In this document: one piece after another, positions 35,170-46,460 of the stretch
Numbering within the stretch: the stretch's first letter is position 1
Layout: the number at the start of each line of letters is the position of its first letter
Assembly: GCA_958510825.1 (NCBI GenBank)
Contig: OY294044.1
Coordinates: 106,244,893 to 106,308,892 of the forward strand
DNA: 64,000 bases
Source of the DNA: Brachypterus glaber
Lineage: Eukaryota; Arthropoda; Insecta; Coleoptera; Kateretidae
Direction: 5' to 3'
Made by a program: the position numbers and the translations under genes
The notes under the pieces: generated by a model
The model's input: only the letters and a program-made list of their open reading frames with translations
Databases searched by the model: none
Told to the model about the DNA's origin: nothing

Positions 35170-35700
35170 GCGGTTATCTCGCTAAATATGCATCTTACGA
35201 TAAAAATGAATATAACCAATTTTGTTAAGGAGAAAATTTCCAACAATTTTTGTTTGAATATTTTTTTTAATATATTAATAACAATCGAGTTATATATATT
35301 CAAAAATTACCATGTTGGGGATGAAGTTCGTTTTTTCGATGTTTCAACCAAATTATTCACCGGAAGATAAAAGTGGTTATGAGCAAGCTTGTATCTCTTG
35401 AAATTCTCTATAAGTTTTATACATTATGCATTTTGTTACGGCTATGAAAATTTATAATGTATGAAACTTATAGAGAATTTAAAGAGCTACAAGTTTGCTC
35501 ATAACCACTTTTATCGTCCGATGAATAATTTCGCTGAAAAATGGAAAAAAACAATTTCACCTCCAACATGGCTATTTTTAAATTAACTCGATTGTTATTA
35601 ATATATTTAAAAAAATTATCCGAACAAAAATTGATGGAAATTTCCTTCTTAACAAAATTGGTCATATCGTCCACTAAAGGCTCTAGTTGTCTAACTCCAA
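35170..35700. repeat. Foldback element centred near 35435
   Basis: Arms of about 200 bp pair: ATAACCACTTTTATC near 35509 is the complement of 35369, and AACTCGATTGTTATTAATAT near 35586 is the complement of 35272. Both strands have short frames because the arms mirror each other. Confidence 0.6.
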
Positions 35701-36318
35701 ATTTTTCAAAAATGAGATTTTTATCAAATTTGCTTCATTATCTGATTACCAACATACTTCAAAAAAAAAAAGTTGCATTAAACCAATATCAGCCTCAAAA
35801 AATGCAAAAATGTAAATATTTTAAGTCGCTTAGTGTCTAACTCCATCATATGATTGTGAGAAAACAATTAAATGAGAACTGTCACTAATGTCAAACTATT
35901 TCTCGACAACAGGGGATCCCGTTTCAAATATTTTGTAATTTACTGTTTGATGATAATTATAATTATTGCCATTAATAATGTATATATATTATGCCTACCT
36001 AGTAGTAATATTATATATTAAATATAAAAATATAATTTTTTTGTAATAATATTACGCGATATAATACGATAGGTATCCTCTTTTATCTTCCCTTGGAGTT
36101 AGACCATTAGTGAATTTAGATTTTGTGGTTAAAATTTAATTTTCAAATAATTTATATAAAATAGATAACAATGAAAAGTTTTAAATACATTAACACATTT
36201 CAAACATTTTTACCTGTGAACAAGCTAGTTTTAAAGTTCTAAATTGCTATAATTAAGTTTTAAATCGTTTTTTACGTCTCCTGAAAAATATGACGTTTTG
36301 GAGTTAGACCGTTAGAGC
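35680..36318. repeat. Inverted repeat with GTCTAACTCCAA arms
   Basis: GGCTCTAGTTGTCTAACTCC near 35679 and its complement at about 36295-36317. The spacer is AT-rich without genes. Confidence 0.45.
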
Positions 36319-36523
36319 CTTTAGATGACGATATACATTTTTATCGTAAGATGCATATTAAGCAACTCTCCCCTAAAATTCAAGATATCCCTTAAGTAAA
36401 TCAACCGGTGAAAAACTAACAGGAGTGTTACCATCCACTACTACCCTTTAAAATATCAGCACGTGTACATTTATTGCAATTTACATTTATTATTTGAGTG
36501 GACTAATTTAGCCTTGAGTGCGA

Positions 36524-36651
36524 ATTATCATAACTCCACCCTGCCCTATCTTAAAAACATTATTTTTTATCAAAATTTTATGGCGCGGGTTACTAAACAA
36601 AACTAAAAAAAAATGGTTCTAAATGGGGCAGGGTAAAGTTATGTTTATAAT
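36524..36651. mobile_element. Small TIR MITE
   Basis: ATTATCATAACTCCACCCTG at the left and its imperfect complement (GGCAGGGTAAAGTTATG) at the right. Confidence 0.5.
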
Positions 36652-37058
36652 TACTGGCTGAAATACCATGACATATCGTACCAGCTCGAAAGCTTTAACC
36701 TAGGTGGAGGAATAATATTTAAAAAACTGTGTTATGTTTAAAATTTAAACTTTAAATGTTATTCATTAGGGTTGCCACTAAAAACAGAATATAAAATGTC
36801 ATTTCCCTGTTTTTCCTGAGCAGCTTTAAAGATTTTTAATAAAATTCTAGAAAAAAAAGTAATTATAAATCTGTACCCTGGAGGTAAAGGACGCCATGTC
36901 CAACTGACATGGTGTCCTTTAGACTGTATGTTGTCCATTGTAAAATAGAGTTAGCACCATGTTCTTAATGTGCATTTTTCGCTTTATATAGATGTACTGG
37001 GCACTATGTCATGGTGTCGTTTATCTCCGGGGCTCAGAAATATAAAATTGATACTATA

Positions 37059-37666
37059 GTCCGTCCAATTATGCAAGATAGTAGTTTAAAATTCCCGCGA
37101 TTTGTAAGCTACATTATTGGTTAAAAACTCGTACCTTTTAACATATAAAATATCGTGAAATTTTTTGTCTTTGACAATGCTTGACGGTCGTTAAAGCTAA
37201 TAAAAGAAGAGAAAGTTACATAAAAAAATGGTTAGACTTATTGTTATTTTGTATGTTATTGAAAAAGATACTTTTTTGGTTTATTCTTCATACACTCACA
37301 CTAAATTAGCATATTCTACATATTGTACAAACGTAAATTATATTGAACACAAGGAAAACGTCAAATTTTTAGGTTACAACAGAGATTACAACTTTTATCT
37401 CTGGTTACAATTACAACTTAAGGCCTATCCAGAGGCTCACATAACAACCATTACAAGATACATGACGACACATCAAGCCAATCCTGGCATCGCATTCTTA
37501 TGTACTATGCTTGTTCTGCGAGTCTTTGGATAGGCCTTTCCAGGAAAACAGTACAGACATCTGTTAAATTTTTGATACACTACGATTTATGCATAATTAT
37601 GCTATTTATGCGCTCTGTGGTGTAAAACAGGCCGTGTCCCTTACTATCTTGCATAACTGGACGGAG
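37059..37666. mobile_element. TIR MITE related to the satellite monomer, TA duplication
   Basis: TIRs GTCCGTCCAATTATGCAAGA and CTCCGTCCAGTTATGCAAGA (complement strand), with TA at 37057-37058 and 37667-37668. The TIR continues GATAGTA, as in the element at 37901. A smaller palindrome is nested at 37420-37538. The 101-codon frame over it is not a gene. Confidence 0.65.
37420..37538. mobile_element. Palindromic MITE with AAGGCCTATCC ends (copy 1)
   Basis: AAGGCCTATCCAGAGGCTCA is opposed by the complement at 37519-37538. Internal CACATCAAGCCAATC and CATCGCATTCTTATGT are shared with 46837-46988. Confidence 0.6.
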
Positions 37667-37700
37667 TATACTCCTTTAAACTTGGAGTTCGAGGTATACC

Positions 37701-38311
37701 TAGGTGGTGTACTATTTAAAAAATAACCCTGTATAGTACTGTAAAAATACTGTAAAATTTAATTTCTAAGTATAGCAAATTGTTATTTAAAGCACAATAT
37801 TTTTTTACTTGTAATTTTGTAGCTTTTCTAATGTGATATGTTATTGTCCAATAAAACAATGTTTTATAAACAAAAAAAAGTGTTTTTATTCCCTCATATA
37901 TGGTCTGTTTCATCAAGCAAGATAGTAAATTAAAAATCGCACAGTGAATATTTTTAAAACAGATTCGATTATTGGATGTGCGAATATACTGCGTAGTTTA
38001 TAACTTTATAAAATATAACTATATTCTATACACAAACATATACTCTTCAAACTTGTTTTAAAAATATTTACTGTGCGATTTTTAATTTACTCTCTTGCCT
38101 GATGAAACAGACCATAGGTGGGGTACTATTTAAAAAAAAACCCTGTATAGTACTGTAAAAAATAGTGTAAAATTTAAGTTCTAAGTATAGCAAATTGTTA
38201 TTTAAAGCACAATTTTTTTACTTGTAATTTTGAAGCTTTTCTAATGTGATATGTTATTGTCAAATAAAACAATGTTTTAAAAACAAAAAAGTGTTTTTAT
38301 TCCCTTATATA
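37701..38311 (+). repeat. ~195-bp direct repeat bracketing a MITE
   Basis: Sequence from GGTGTACTATTTAAAA to TTTTTATTCCCTCATATA is repeated at 38117-38311 with few changes. The MITE 37901-38114 lies exactly between the two copies. Confidence 0.7.
37901..38114. mobile_element. Free copy of the MITE that forms the satellite monomer
   Basis: A 214-bp element with about 55-bp TIRs: TGGTCTGTTTCATCAAGCAA at the left and its complement at the right, each continuing through TAAATTAAAAATCGCACAGT. TA at 37899-37900 and 38115-38116. No coding capacity. Confidence 0.8.
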
Positions 38312-38499
38312 GTAATAAATTATAACAGTTATTATCAAATACATTTTTAAATCTTAAAATAGTTAAAACAATATAATAATTTGATATCATAAATGTCTTA
38401 AATTAACCTAAATATTTTGTGCATATAAAGTGATTCACCCAACACACGATTTGTCGTATTACTATTAAAGCTATTAAATTTAATTTTATAGTACTTTTA

Positions 38500-38853
38500 T
38501 TGGGAGGATTGGTATAGTGGACTACCGCGTCGTATTTGACGAGTTTACTACCCAAAATAGGGTGAGTTCGATTCTCACCGGCGCCGATTTGCCTTTTTCA
38601 GTTAATCAATAATTGAAATTTGGCGAAGGCGTAAGTGAAGCGGATACTCCCTATAAATTGGTTCGAAAGTCAATCAAAACTGGTGGTTCCCTTTACTACT
38701 ACTGTCTTCCTAAGCTGAAAGGTCCTATCTGTGTATGTTAAACCTATGTAGATAGGTTAGCACGGCAGACTAGCCCACACAAGTCCTGGACTTAGGGGAT
38801 GCTTAATTAAGTAGAATAGTACGAGGTTAAACAAAATGTAATGTAATGTAATA
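38500..38853 (+). mobile_element. tRNA-derived SINE
   Basis: The head has a Pol III A box TGGTATAGTGG (38510-38520) and a B box GAGTTCGATTC (38564-38574) within a GTGAG/CTCAC arm. An unrelated body follows (GATAGGTTAGCACGGCAG) with an ATGTA-repeat tail (38836-38853). The box spacing of about 54 is slightly long, and acceptor-stem pairing is poor, so this is not an active tRNA gene. Confidence 0.75.
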
Positions 38854-39497
38854 TAGGCCCAACTATGGTCTGTTTTTTCAAGCAAGATAGTAAATTAAAA
38901 ATCGCACAGTGAATATTTTCAAAACAGATTCGAATATTGGATGTGCGAATATACTGCGTAGTTTATTTTATAAAACATAACTATATTCTATGCACAAACA
39001 TATACTATTCAAACCTGTATGTAAAAATATTTACTGTGCGATTTTTAATTTACTATCTTGCTTGAAAAAACAGACCATAGCTACAAGTGTACTTATACAA
39101 AACCTTTATACTATGGTCTGCTTCATTAAGCAAGAGAGTAAATTAAAAATCGCACAGTGAATATTTTCAAAACAGATTTGAATATTGGAAGTGCGAATAT
39201 ACTGCGTAGTTTATTTTATAAAACATAACTATATTCTATGCACAAACATATACTCTTCAAACCTGTTGTAAAAATATTTACTGTGCGATTTTTAATTTAC
39301 TATCTTGCTTGAAAAAACAGACCATAGCTACAAGTGTACTTATACAAAACCTTTATACTATGGTCTGCTTCATTAAGCAAGAGAGTAAATTAAAAATCGC
39401 ACAGTGAATATTTTCAAAACAGATTCGAATATTAAATGTGCGAATATACTGCGTAGTTTATTTTATAAAACATAACTATATTCTATGCACAAACATA

Positions 39498-40393
39498 CAG
39501 GGTGTATTTGAAATAGGGTCGGAAATTTTAACAGGTGATTCTACATGATAAAATTTGACAAAAAGTTCCTATAAACATATGTCTAAAAATGCGTCATTGT
39601 AATACTGTAGGATTAACCGTTTTCGAGAAAAGTTAATTTGAAGGTGAAATTTCACTGTTCGAGGACGAAAAATTAAATACTAAACTGTCGAAAACCAAAA
39701 TTTTAATGATGCAATGTTATTCTACATCAAAAGCTAAGAAAAAAAGTTTCCATACATGTAGGTCGAAAAAACGCTTTTAAAGCTACCATAGCCCTTTAAA
39801 AATGGTGCATATTTAGGAGACCATAGCTCCATTAGGATTCATTTTTGGAAGTACCTGTATATGAGGTTTTTTTCTTAGTTTTTAATGTACATTCGCCCTG
39901 CATCATTAAAATTTTGGTTTTCAACATTTTAGTATTTAAGTTTTCGTCCTCGAACCGTGGAATTTTACCTTCAAATTAATTTTTCTCGAAAACGATTAAT
40001 CCTACAGTATTACAACAAGAGTACCTTTTTTATGTATTTTGATCTGGGGAATCATATTTCAAAAATAAAATTGTAAAAAAGTTACACAGAAAAAAGTTTG
40101 GGACAAAAAACTGATAAGCCCCCCCCGTTTCGCACACCCCTGGTTTAAATAAGTACGTGAAAATTACATACAAAGATGGGCCTGATTAGGATTAATTCAC
40201 GTGCAAAACCTCATTAATATATCTAAAAGGGTTCCTGAGTTATTAAATAAAAACCGATTTTTTTAGCCACTTTCAAAGAGGCGTAGCTCCCTTATGACGC
40301 ATTTTTAGACATATGTTTATAGGAACTTTTTGTCATTTTTTATGATGTAAAACCATCTGTTAAAATTTCCGACCCTATTTCAAATACACCGTG
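39498..40393. mobile_element. Family A palindromic MITE inside the satellite (copy 1)
   Basis: An 896-bp element with ends CAGGGTGTATTTGAAATAGG and complement, inserted at CAAACATATACTATTC with TA duplicated. The interior is a long inverted repeat with arms of about 400 bp. No significant coding. Confidence 0.88.
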
Positions 40394-42348
40394 TATACTA
40401 TTCAATCCTGTTGTAAAAATATTTACTGTGCGAGTTTTAATTTACTATCTTGCTTGAAAAAACAGACCATAGCTACAAGTGTACTTATACAAAACCTTTA
40501 TACTATGGTCTGCTTCATTAAGCAAGAGAGTAAATTAAAAATCGCACAGTGAATATTTTCAAAACAGTTTCGAATATTGGATGTGCGAATATACTGCGTA
40601 GTTTATTTTATAAAACATAACTATATTCTATGCACAAATATATACTATTCAAACCTGTTGTAAAAATAATTACTGTGCGATTTTTAATTTACTATCTTGC
40701 TTGAAAAAACAGACCATAGCTACAAGTGTACTTATACAAAACCTTTATACTATGGTCTGCTTCATCAAACAAGAGAGTAAATTAAAAATCGCACAGTGAA
40801 TATTTTCAAAAGAGATTCGAATATTGGATGTGCGAATATACTGCGTAGTTTATTTTATAAAACATAACTATATTCTATACACAAACATATACTATTCAAA
40901 CCTGTTGTAAAAATAATTACTGTGCGATTTTTAATTTACTATCTTGCTTGAAAAAACAGACCATAGCTACAAGTGTACTTATACAAAACCTTTATAATAT
41001 GGTCTGCTTCATTAAGCCAGAGAGTAAACTAAAAATCGCACAGTGAATATTTTCAAAACAGATTCGAATATTGGATTTGCGAATATACTGCGTAGTTTAT
41101 TTTATAAAACATAACTATATTCTATACACAAACATATACTATTCAAACCTGTTGTAAAAATAATTACTGTGCGATTTTTAATTTACTATCTTGCTTGAAA
41201 AAACAGACCATAGCTACAAGTGTACTTATACAAAACCTTTATAATATGGTCTGCTTCATTAAGCAAGAGAGTAAACTAAAAATCGCACAGTGAATATTTT
41301 CAAAACAGATTCGAATATTAAATGTGCGAATATACTGCGTAGTTTATTTTATAAAACATAACTATATTCTATGCACAAACATATACTATTCAATCCTGTT
41401 GTAAAAATATTTACTGTGCGACTTTTAATTTACTATCTTGCTTGAAAAAACAGACCATAGCTACAAGTGTACTTATACAAAACCTTTATACTATGGTCTG
41501 CTTCATCAAACAGTGAATATTTTCAAAAGAGATTCGAATATTGGATGTGCGAATATACTGCGTAGTTTATTTTATAAAACATAACTATATTCTATGCACA
41601 AACATATACTATTCAAACCTGTTGTAAAAATATTTACTGTGCGACTTTTAATTTACTATCTTGCTTGAAAAAACAGACCATAGCTACAAGTGTACTTATA
41701 CAAAACCTTTATACTATGGTCTGCTTCATTAAGCAAGAGAGTAAACTAAAAATCGCACAGTGAATATTTTCAAAAGAGATTCGAATATTGGATGTGCGAA
41801 TATACTGCGTAGTTTATTTTATAAAACATAACTATATTCTATGCACAAACATATACTATTCAAACCTGTTGTAAAAATATTTACTGTGTGATTTTTACTT
41901 TACTATCTTGCTTGAAAAAAACAGACCATAGCTACAAGTGTACTTATACAAAACCTTTATGATATGGTCTGCTTCATTAAGCAAGAGAGTAAACTAAAAA
42001 TCGCACAGTGAATATTTTCAAAAGGGATTCGAATATTGGATTTGCGAATATACTGCGTAGTTTATTTTATAAAACATAACTATATTCTATACACAAACAT
42101 ATACTATTCAAACCTGTTGTAAAAATAATTACTGTGCGATTTTTAATTTACTATCTTGCTTGAAAAAACAGACCATAGCTACAAGTGTACTTATACAAAA
42201 CCTTTATAATATGGTCTGCTTCATTAAGCAAGAGAGTAAACTAAAAATCGCACAGTGAATATTTTCAAAACAGATTCGAATATTAAATGTGCGAATATAC
42301 TGCGTAGTTTATTTTATAAAACATAACTATATTCTATGCACAAACATA

Positions 42349-43244
42349 CAGGGTGTATTTGAAATAGGGTCGGAAATTTTAACAGGTGATTCTACATGAT
42401 AAAATTTGACAAAAAGTTCCTATAAACATATGTCTAAAAATGCGTCATTGTAATACTGTAGGATTAACCGTTTTCGAGAAAAGTTAATTTGAAGGTGAAA
42501 TTTCACTGTTCGAGGACGAAAAATTAAATACTAAACTGTCGAAAACCAAAATTTTAATGATGCAATGTTATTCTACATCAAAAGCTAAGAAAAAAAGTTT
42601 CCATACATGTAGGTCGAAAAAACGCTTTTAAAGCTACCATAGCCCTTTAAAAATGGTGCATATTTAGGAGACCATAGCTCCATTAGGATTCATTTTTGGA
42701 AGTACCTGTATATGAGGTTTTTTTCTTAGTTTTTAATGTACATTCGCCCTGCATCATTAAAATTTTGGTTTTCAACATTTTAGTATTTAAGTTTTCGTCC
42801 TCGAACCGTGGAATTTTACCTTCAAATTAATTTTTCTCGAAAACGATTAATCCTACAGTATTACAACAAGAGTACCTTTTTTATGTATTTTGATCTGGGG
42901 AATCATATTTCAAAAATAAAATTGTAAAAAAGTTACACAGAAAAAAGTTTGGGACAAAAAACTGATAAGCCCCCCCCGTTTCGCACACCCCTGGTTTAAA
43001 TAAGTACGTGAAAATTACATACAAAGATGGGCCTGATTAGGATTAATTCACGTGCAAAACCTCATTAATATATCTAAAAGGGTTCCTGAGTTATTAAATA
43101 AAAACCGATTTTTTTAGCCACTTTCAAAGAGGCGTAGCTCCCTTATGACGCATTTTTAGACATATGTTTATAGGAACTTTTTGTCATTTTTTATGATGTA
43201 AAACCATCTGTTAAAATTTCCGACCCTATTTCAAATACACCGTG
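42349..43244. mobile_element. Family A palindromic MITE inside the satellite (copy 2)
   Basis: Same position in the unit, same length and no difference seen by eye relative to 39498-40393, exactly 2851 bp downstream. It arose by array duplication, not by a second insertion. Confidence 0.9.
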
Positions 43245-45050
43245 TATACTATTCAATCCTGTTGTAAAAATATTTACTGTGCGAGTTTTAATTTACTATC
43301 TTGCTTGAAAAAACAGACCATAGCTACAAGTGTACTTATACAAAACCTTTATACTATGGTCTGCTTCATTAAGCAAGAGAGTAAATTAAAAATCGCACAG
43401 TGAATATTTTCAAAACAGTTTCGAATATTGGATGTGCGAATATACTGCGTAGTTTATTTTATAAAACATAACTATATTCTATGCACAAATATATACTATT
43501 CAAACCTGTTGTAAAAATAATTACTGTGCGATTTTTAATTTACTATCTTGCTTGAAAAAACAGACCATAGCTACAAGTGTACTTATACAAAACCTTTATA
43601 CTATGGTCTGCTTCATCAAACAAGAGAGTAAATTAAAAATCGCACAGTGAATATTTTCAAAAGAGATTCGAATATTGGATGTGCGAATATACTGCGTAGT
43701 TTATTTTATAAAACATAACTATATTCTATACACAAACATATACTATTCAAACCTGTTGTAAAAATAATTACTGTGCGATTTTTAATTTACTATCTTGCTT
43801 GAAAAAACAGACCATAGCTACAAGTGTACTTATACAAAACCTTTATAATATGGTCTGCTTCATTAAGCAAGAGAGTAAACTAAAAATCGCACAGTGAATA
43901 TTTTCAAAACAGATTCGAATATTGGATTTGCGAATATACTGCGTAGTTTATTTTATAAAACATAACTATATTCTATACACAAACATATACTATTCAAACC
44001 TGTTGTAAAAATAATTACTGTGCGATTTTTAATTTACTATCTTGCTTGAAAAAACAGACCATAGCTACAAGTGTACTTATACAAAACCTTTATAATATGG
44101 TCTGCTTCATTAAGCAAGAGAGTAAACTAAAAATCGCACAGTGAATATTTTCAAAACAGATTCGAATATTAAATGTGCGAATATACTGCGTAGTTTATTT
44201 TATAAAACATAACTATATTCTATGCACAAACATATACTATTCAAACCTGTTGTAAAAATATTTACTGTGCGACTTTTAATTTACTATCTTGCTTGAAAAA
44301 ACAGACCATAGCTACAAGTGTACTTATACAAAACCTTTATACTATGGTCTGCTTCATTAAGCAAGAGAGTAAACTAAAAATCGCACAGTGAATATTTTCA
44401 AAAGAGATTCGAATATTGGATGTGCGAATATACTGCGTAGTTTATTTTATAAAACATAACTATATTCTATGCACAAACATATACTATTCAAACCTGTTGT
44501 AAAAATATTTACTGTGTGATTTTTACTTTACTATCTTGCTTGAAAAAAACAGACCATAGCTACAAGTGTACTTATACAAAACCTTTATGATATGGTCTGC
44601 TTCATTAAGCAAGAGAGTAAACTAAAAATCGCACAGTGAATATTTTCAAAAGGGATTCGAATATTGGATTTGCGAATATACTGCGTAGTTTATTTTATAA
44701 AACATAACTATATTCTATACACAAACATATACTATTCAAACCTGTTGTAAAAATAATTACTGTGCGATTTTTAATTTACTATCTTGCTTGAAAAAACAGA
44801 CCATAGCTACAAGTGTACTTATACAAAACCTTTATAATATGGTCTGCTTCATTAAGCAAGAGAGTAAACTAAAAATCGCACAGTGAATATTTTCAAAACA
44901 GATTCGAATATTAAATGTGCGAATATACTGCGTAGTTTATTTTATAAAACATAACTATATTCTATGCACAAACATAAACTATTCAAACCTGTTTTAAAAA
45001 TATTTATTGTGCGATTTTTAATTTACTCTCTTGCTTGATGAAACAGACCA

Positions 45051-45452
45051 TAGCTTTTCTTTTCGAGGTGCAATTATATGTATCTAAATTTTATACTGAT
45101 TTTAACTGAAAATGCAAAATTTTGAAACTTCATTTACTTTTCCTTATATTAAATTGGTTTCTTAAACCAACTTTTATATTTTTACCACTTAAATCCATAT
45201 TTAAAGAATAAGATGTTTAATATTCTTTACAACCCTCGTATATCAGTAAAAAAGCATGCGTTTAAGTGAACTAAAGTACCTAAACAAGCCCCTAGATGGA
45301 AACACTGTTTAATTATATTTTAATCTAAATGCAGTTAAATTTTGCCTTTTTGGTGCTACTTATCGTCTTTTATTGTTAAAAATATATACTTTTAAAAGTT
45401 TAATCTTATGGGAAATAAAACTTTGAACTTTTGAAGTAATGAAATATATAAT
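45051..45452. other. AT-rich spacer, nothing recognised
   Basis: No gene or repeat found between the satellite and the coding-like relic at 45453. Confidence 0.35.
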
Positions 45453-45775
45453 TTATGAAAGTTGAAAATGATTTTCGTCTAAAAAAGGTTTTTTTGCTGC
45501 ATAAAAATTTCCAATCTCTGAATTATCGATGCGGCGGCGGGCGGTAGTTTTCGACCCAACAAAATTTTTATCGTTTATAGGCTGCACCGCGTCTCTTAAA
45601 TAATTAAGTAAATTTTTACTTCCTTCTTCCCGAGCCTGCACGTCTTTTAACTGTTTCCTCCTGTATCCATTTATTTCTCAATCTTAACAAAACTCTCCGA
45701 ATCATTAAAATTTGCCAAGTCTACTTGCTCACATCCTGCTTCCAATAACCCAACAGCTTGAGCTTTCTTAATCAT
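45453..45775 (-). pseudogene. Unrecognised protein-coding relic with one frameshift
   Basis: From ATG at 45775 the - strand reads MIKKAQAVGLLEAGCEQVDL, then ANFNDSESFVKIEK and a stop. One frame over, the text continues EINGYRRKQLKDVQAREEGS, then KNLLNYLRDAVQPINDKNFV, ending ENHFQLS. The join at about 45668-45673 is in an A-rich run. Charged, helix-like composition suggests a real protein of about 107 residues, perhaps a retrocopy. Family not recognised; a sequencing error is also possible. Confidence 0.4.
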
Positions 45776-46261
45776 TTAATTAAATTAATTAAATCCTTTA
45801 TTGATTATGTACTTTATAATAATTATAAATAATTTTGACAAATATTGTCAACATTGACAACTGCATTGTTTGTAAACAATTATTCAATTTACACAACTAG
45901 ATTTTCTATTTTGTTTTTTTTTTCGGATCCAACTGTATAAATTTTATTTTGATAACTTAAATAAAAACGTAAAAAATACGAGCCGTTTATGTTAGGTGAA
46001 TCGCCTTACAGCATTTAAATTCTTAATTTTTTGGCTTCAATGTTTAAACAATTATAAATCTAAGTTAATTAAAAATGTCTGCGCTAAATTCTCACGATGC
46101 GTACATTTGGGCAATTGCAATAATATTTTAACCCACATTGTGGGTTGCTGTTCAAACATTTTATTTAATATATTTTAAATTAATTGAATTAAATATTTTA
46201 AATTTTGCATTGAGAAATGAACACGTGAAGCAAATGCTTAATTTGAAGTATTTTAGATTTT
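45776..46261. other. AT-rich spacer, nothing recognised
   Basis: Contains AATTAAATTAATTAAAT repeats at 45776-45795 and a spurious 60-codon frame. Confidence 0.35.
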
Positions 46262-46369
46262 AAGCTTTCACGGTCATTAAGATATAAAGAACTTTCACTT
46301 TCGGGTTTAGACCGTGTTAATGGATTTTCACTTTGAAAATCCATTAACACGGTCTAAACCCGAAAATAT
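46262..46369. mobile_element. Terminal fragment (pLTR-like) of the Penelope-like element
   Basis: AAGCTTTCACGGTCATTAAG continues through GGGTTTAGACCGTGTTAATG and then folds back (AAAATCCATTAACACGGTCT). Both arms match the ends of the element at 6876-8093. No coding and no ribozyme core remain. Confidence 0.7.
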
Positions 46370-46460
46370 ACATAAATATATACACACATCGCCAAAATTC
46401 TTGCTAATTGCTAATTTTTATTGAAAAAAATCAAAGTCGTCACAAAATGTGAGAAAGATG

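Larger units (their letters stand above)
32018..36513. repeat. 4.5-kb composite foldback region with ATTAC-rich blocks
   Basis: Outer arms pair: GGCAATTTAGTCC at 32018 with its complement at 36501-36513, and GGGTAGTAGTGGATAGTAAC near 32094 with its complement near 36440. Two blocks of degenerate TTACATTAC repeats lie at about 32205-32360 and 34900-35100. Smaller palindromes and a hAT MITE are nested inside. Confidence 0.6.
38866..45050 (+). repeat. MITE-derived satellite array: 18 units of ~247 bp with 2.85-kb higher-order repeat
   Basis: TGGTCTG unit starts are at 38866, 39114, 39361, 40506, 40753, 41000, 41247, 41494, 41717, 41965, 42212, 43357, 43604, 43851, 44098, 44345, 44593 and 44840. 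Each unit is a MITE (as 37901-38114) plus a constant 35-bp linker TAGCTACAAGTGTACTTATA and onward. Units at 39361 and 42212 hold identical-length 896-bp insertions. The block 39361-42211 is repeated at 42212-44839 minus one short unit. Confidence 0.93.

Noticed and set aside
37228..37533. 101-codon protein-coding gene
   Set aside because: The frame spans a TIR element and a nested palindrome; its composition reflects the repeat.
38500..38590. Functional tRNA gene
   Set aside because: A and B boxes are present but too far apart, acceptor and anticodon stems do not pair well, and a SINE body and tail follow.
38866..45050. CRISPR-like regularly spaced repeat
   Set aside because: Units are about 247 bp, the spacer is constant, and the genome is that of an animal. 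It is a MITE-derived satellite.
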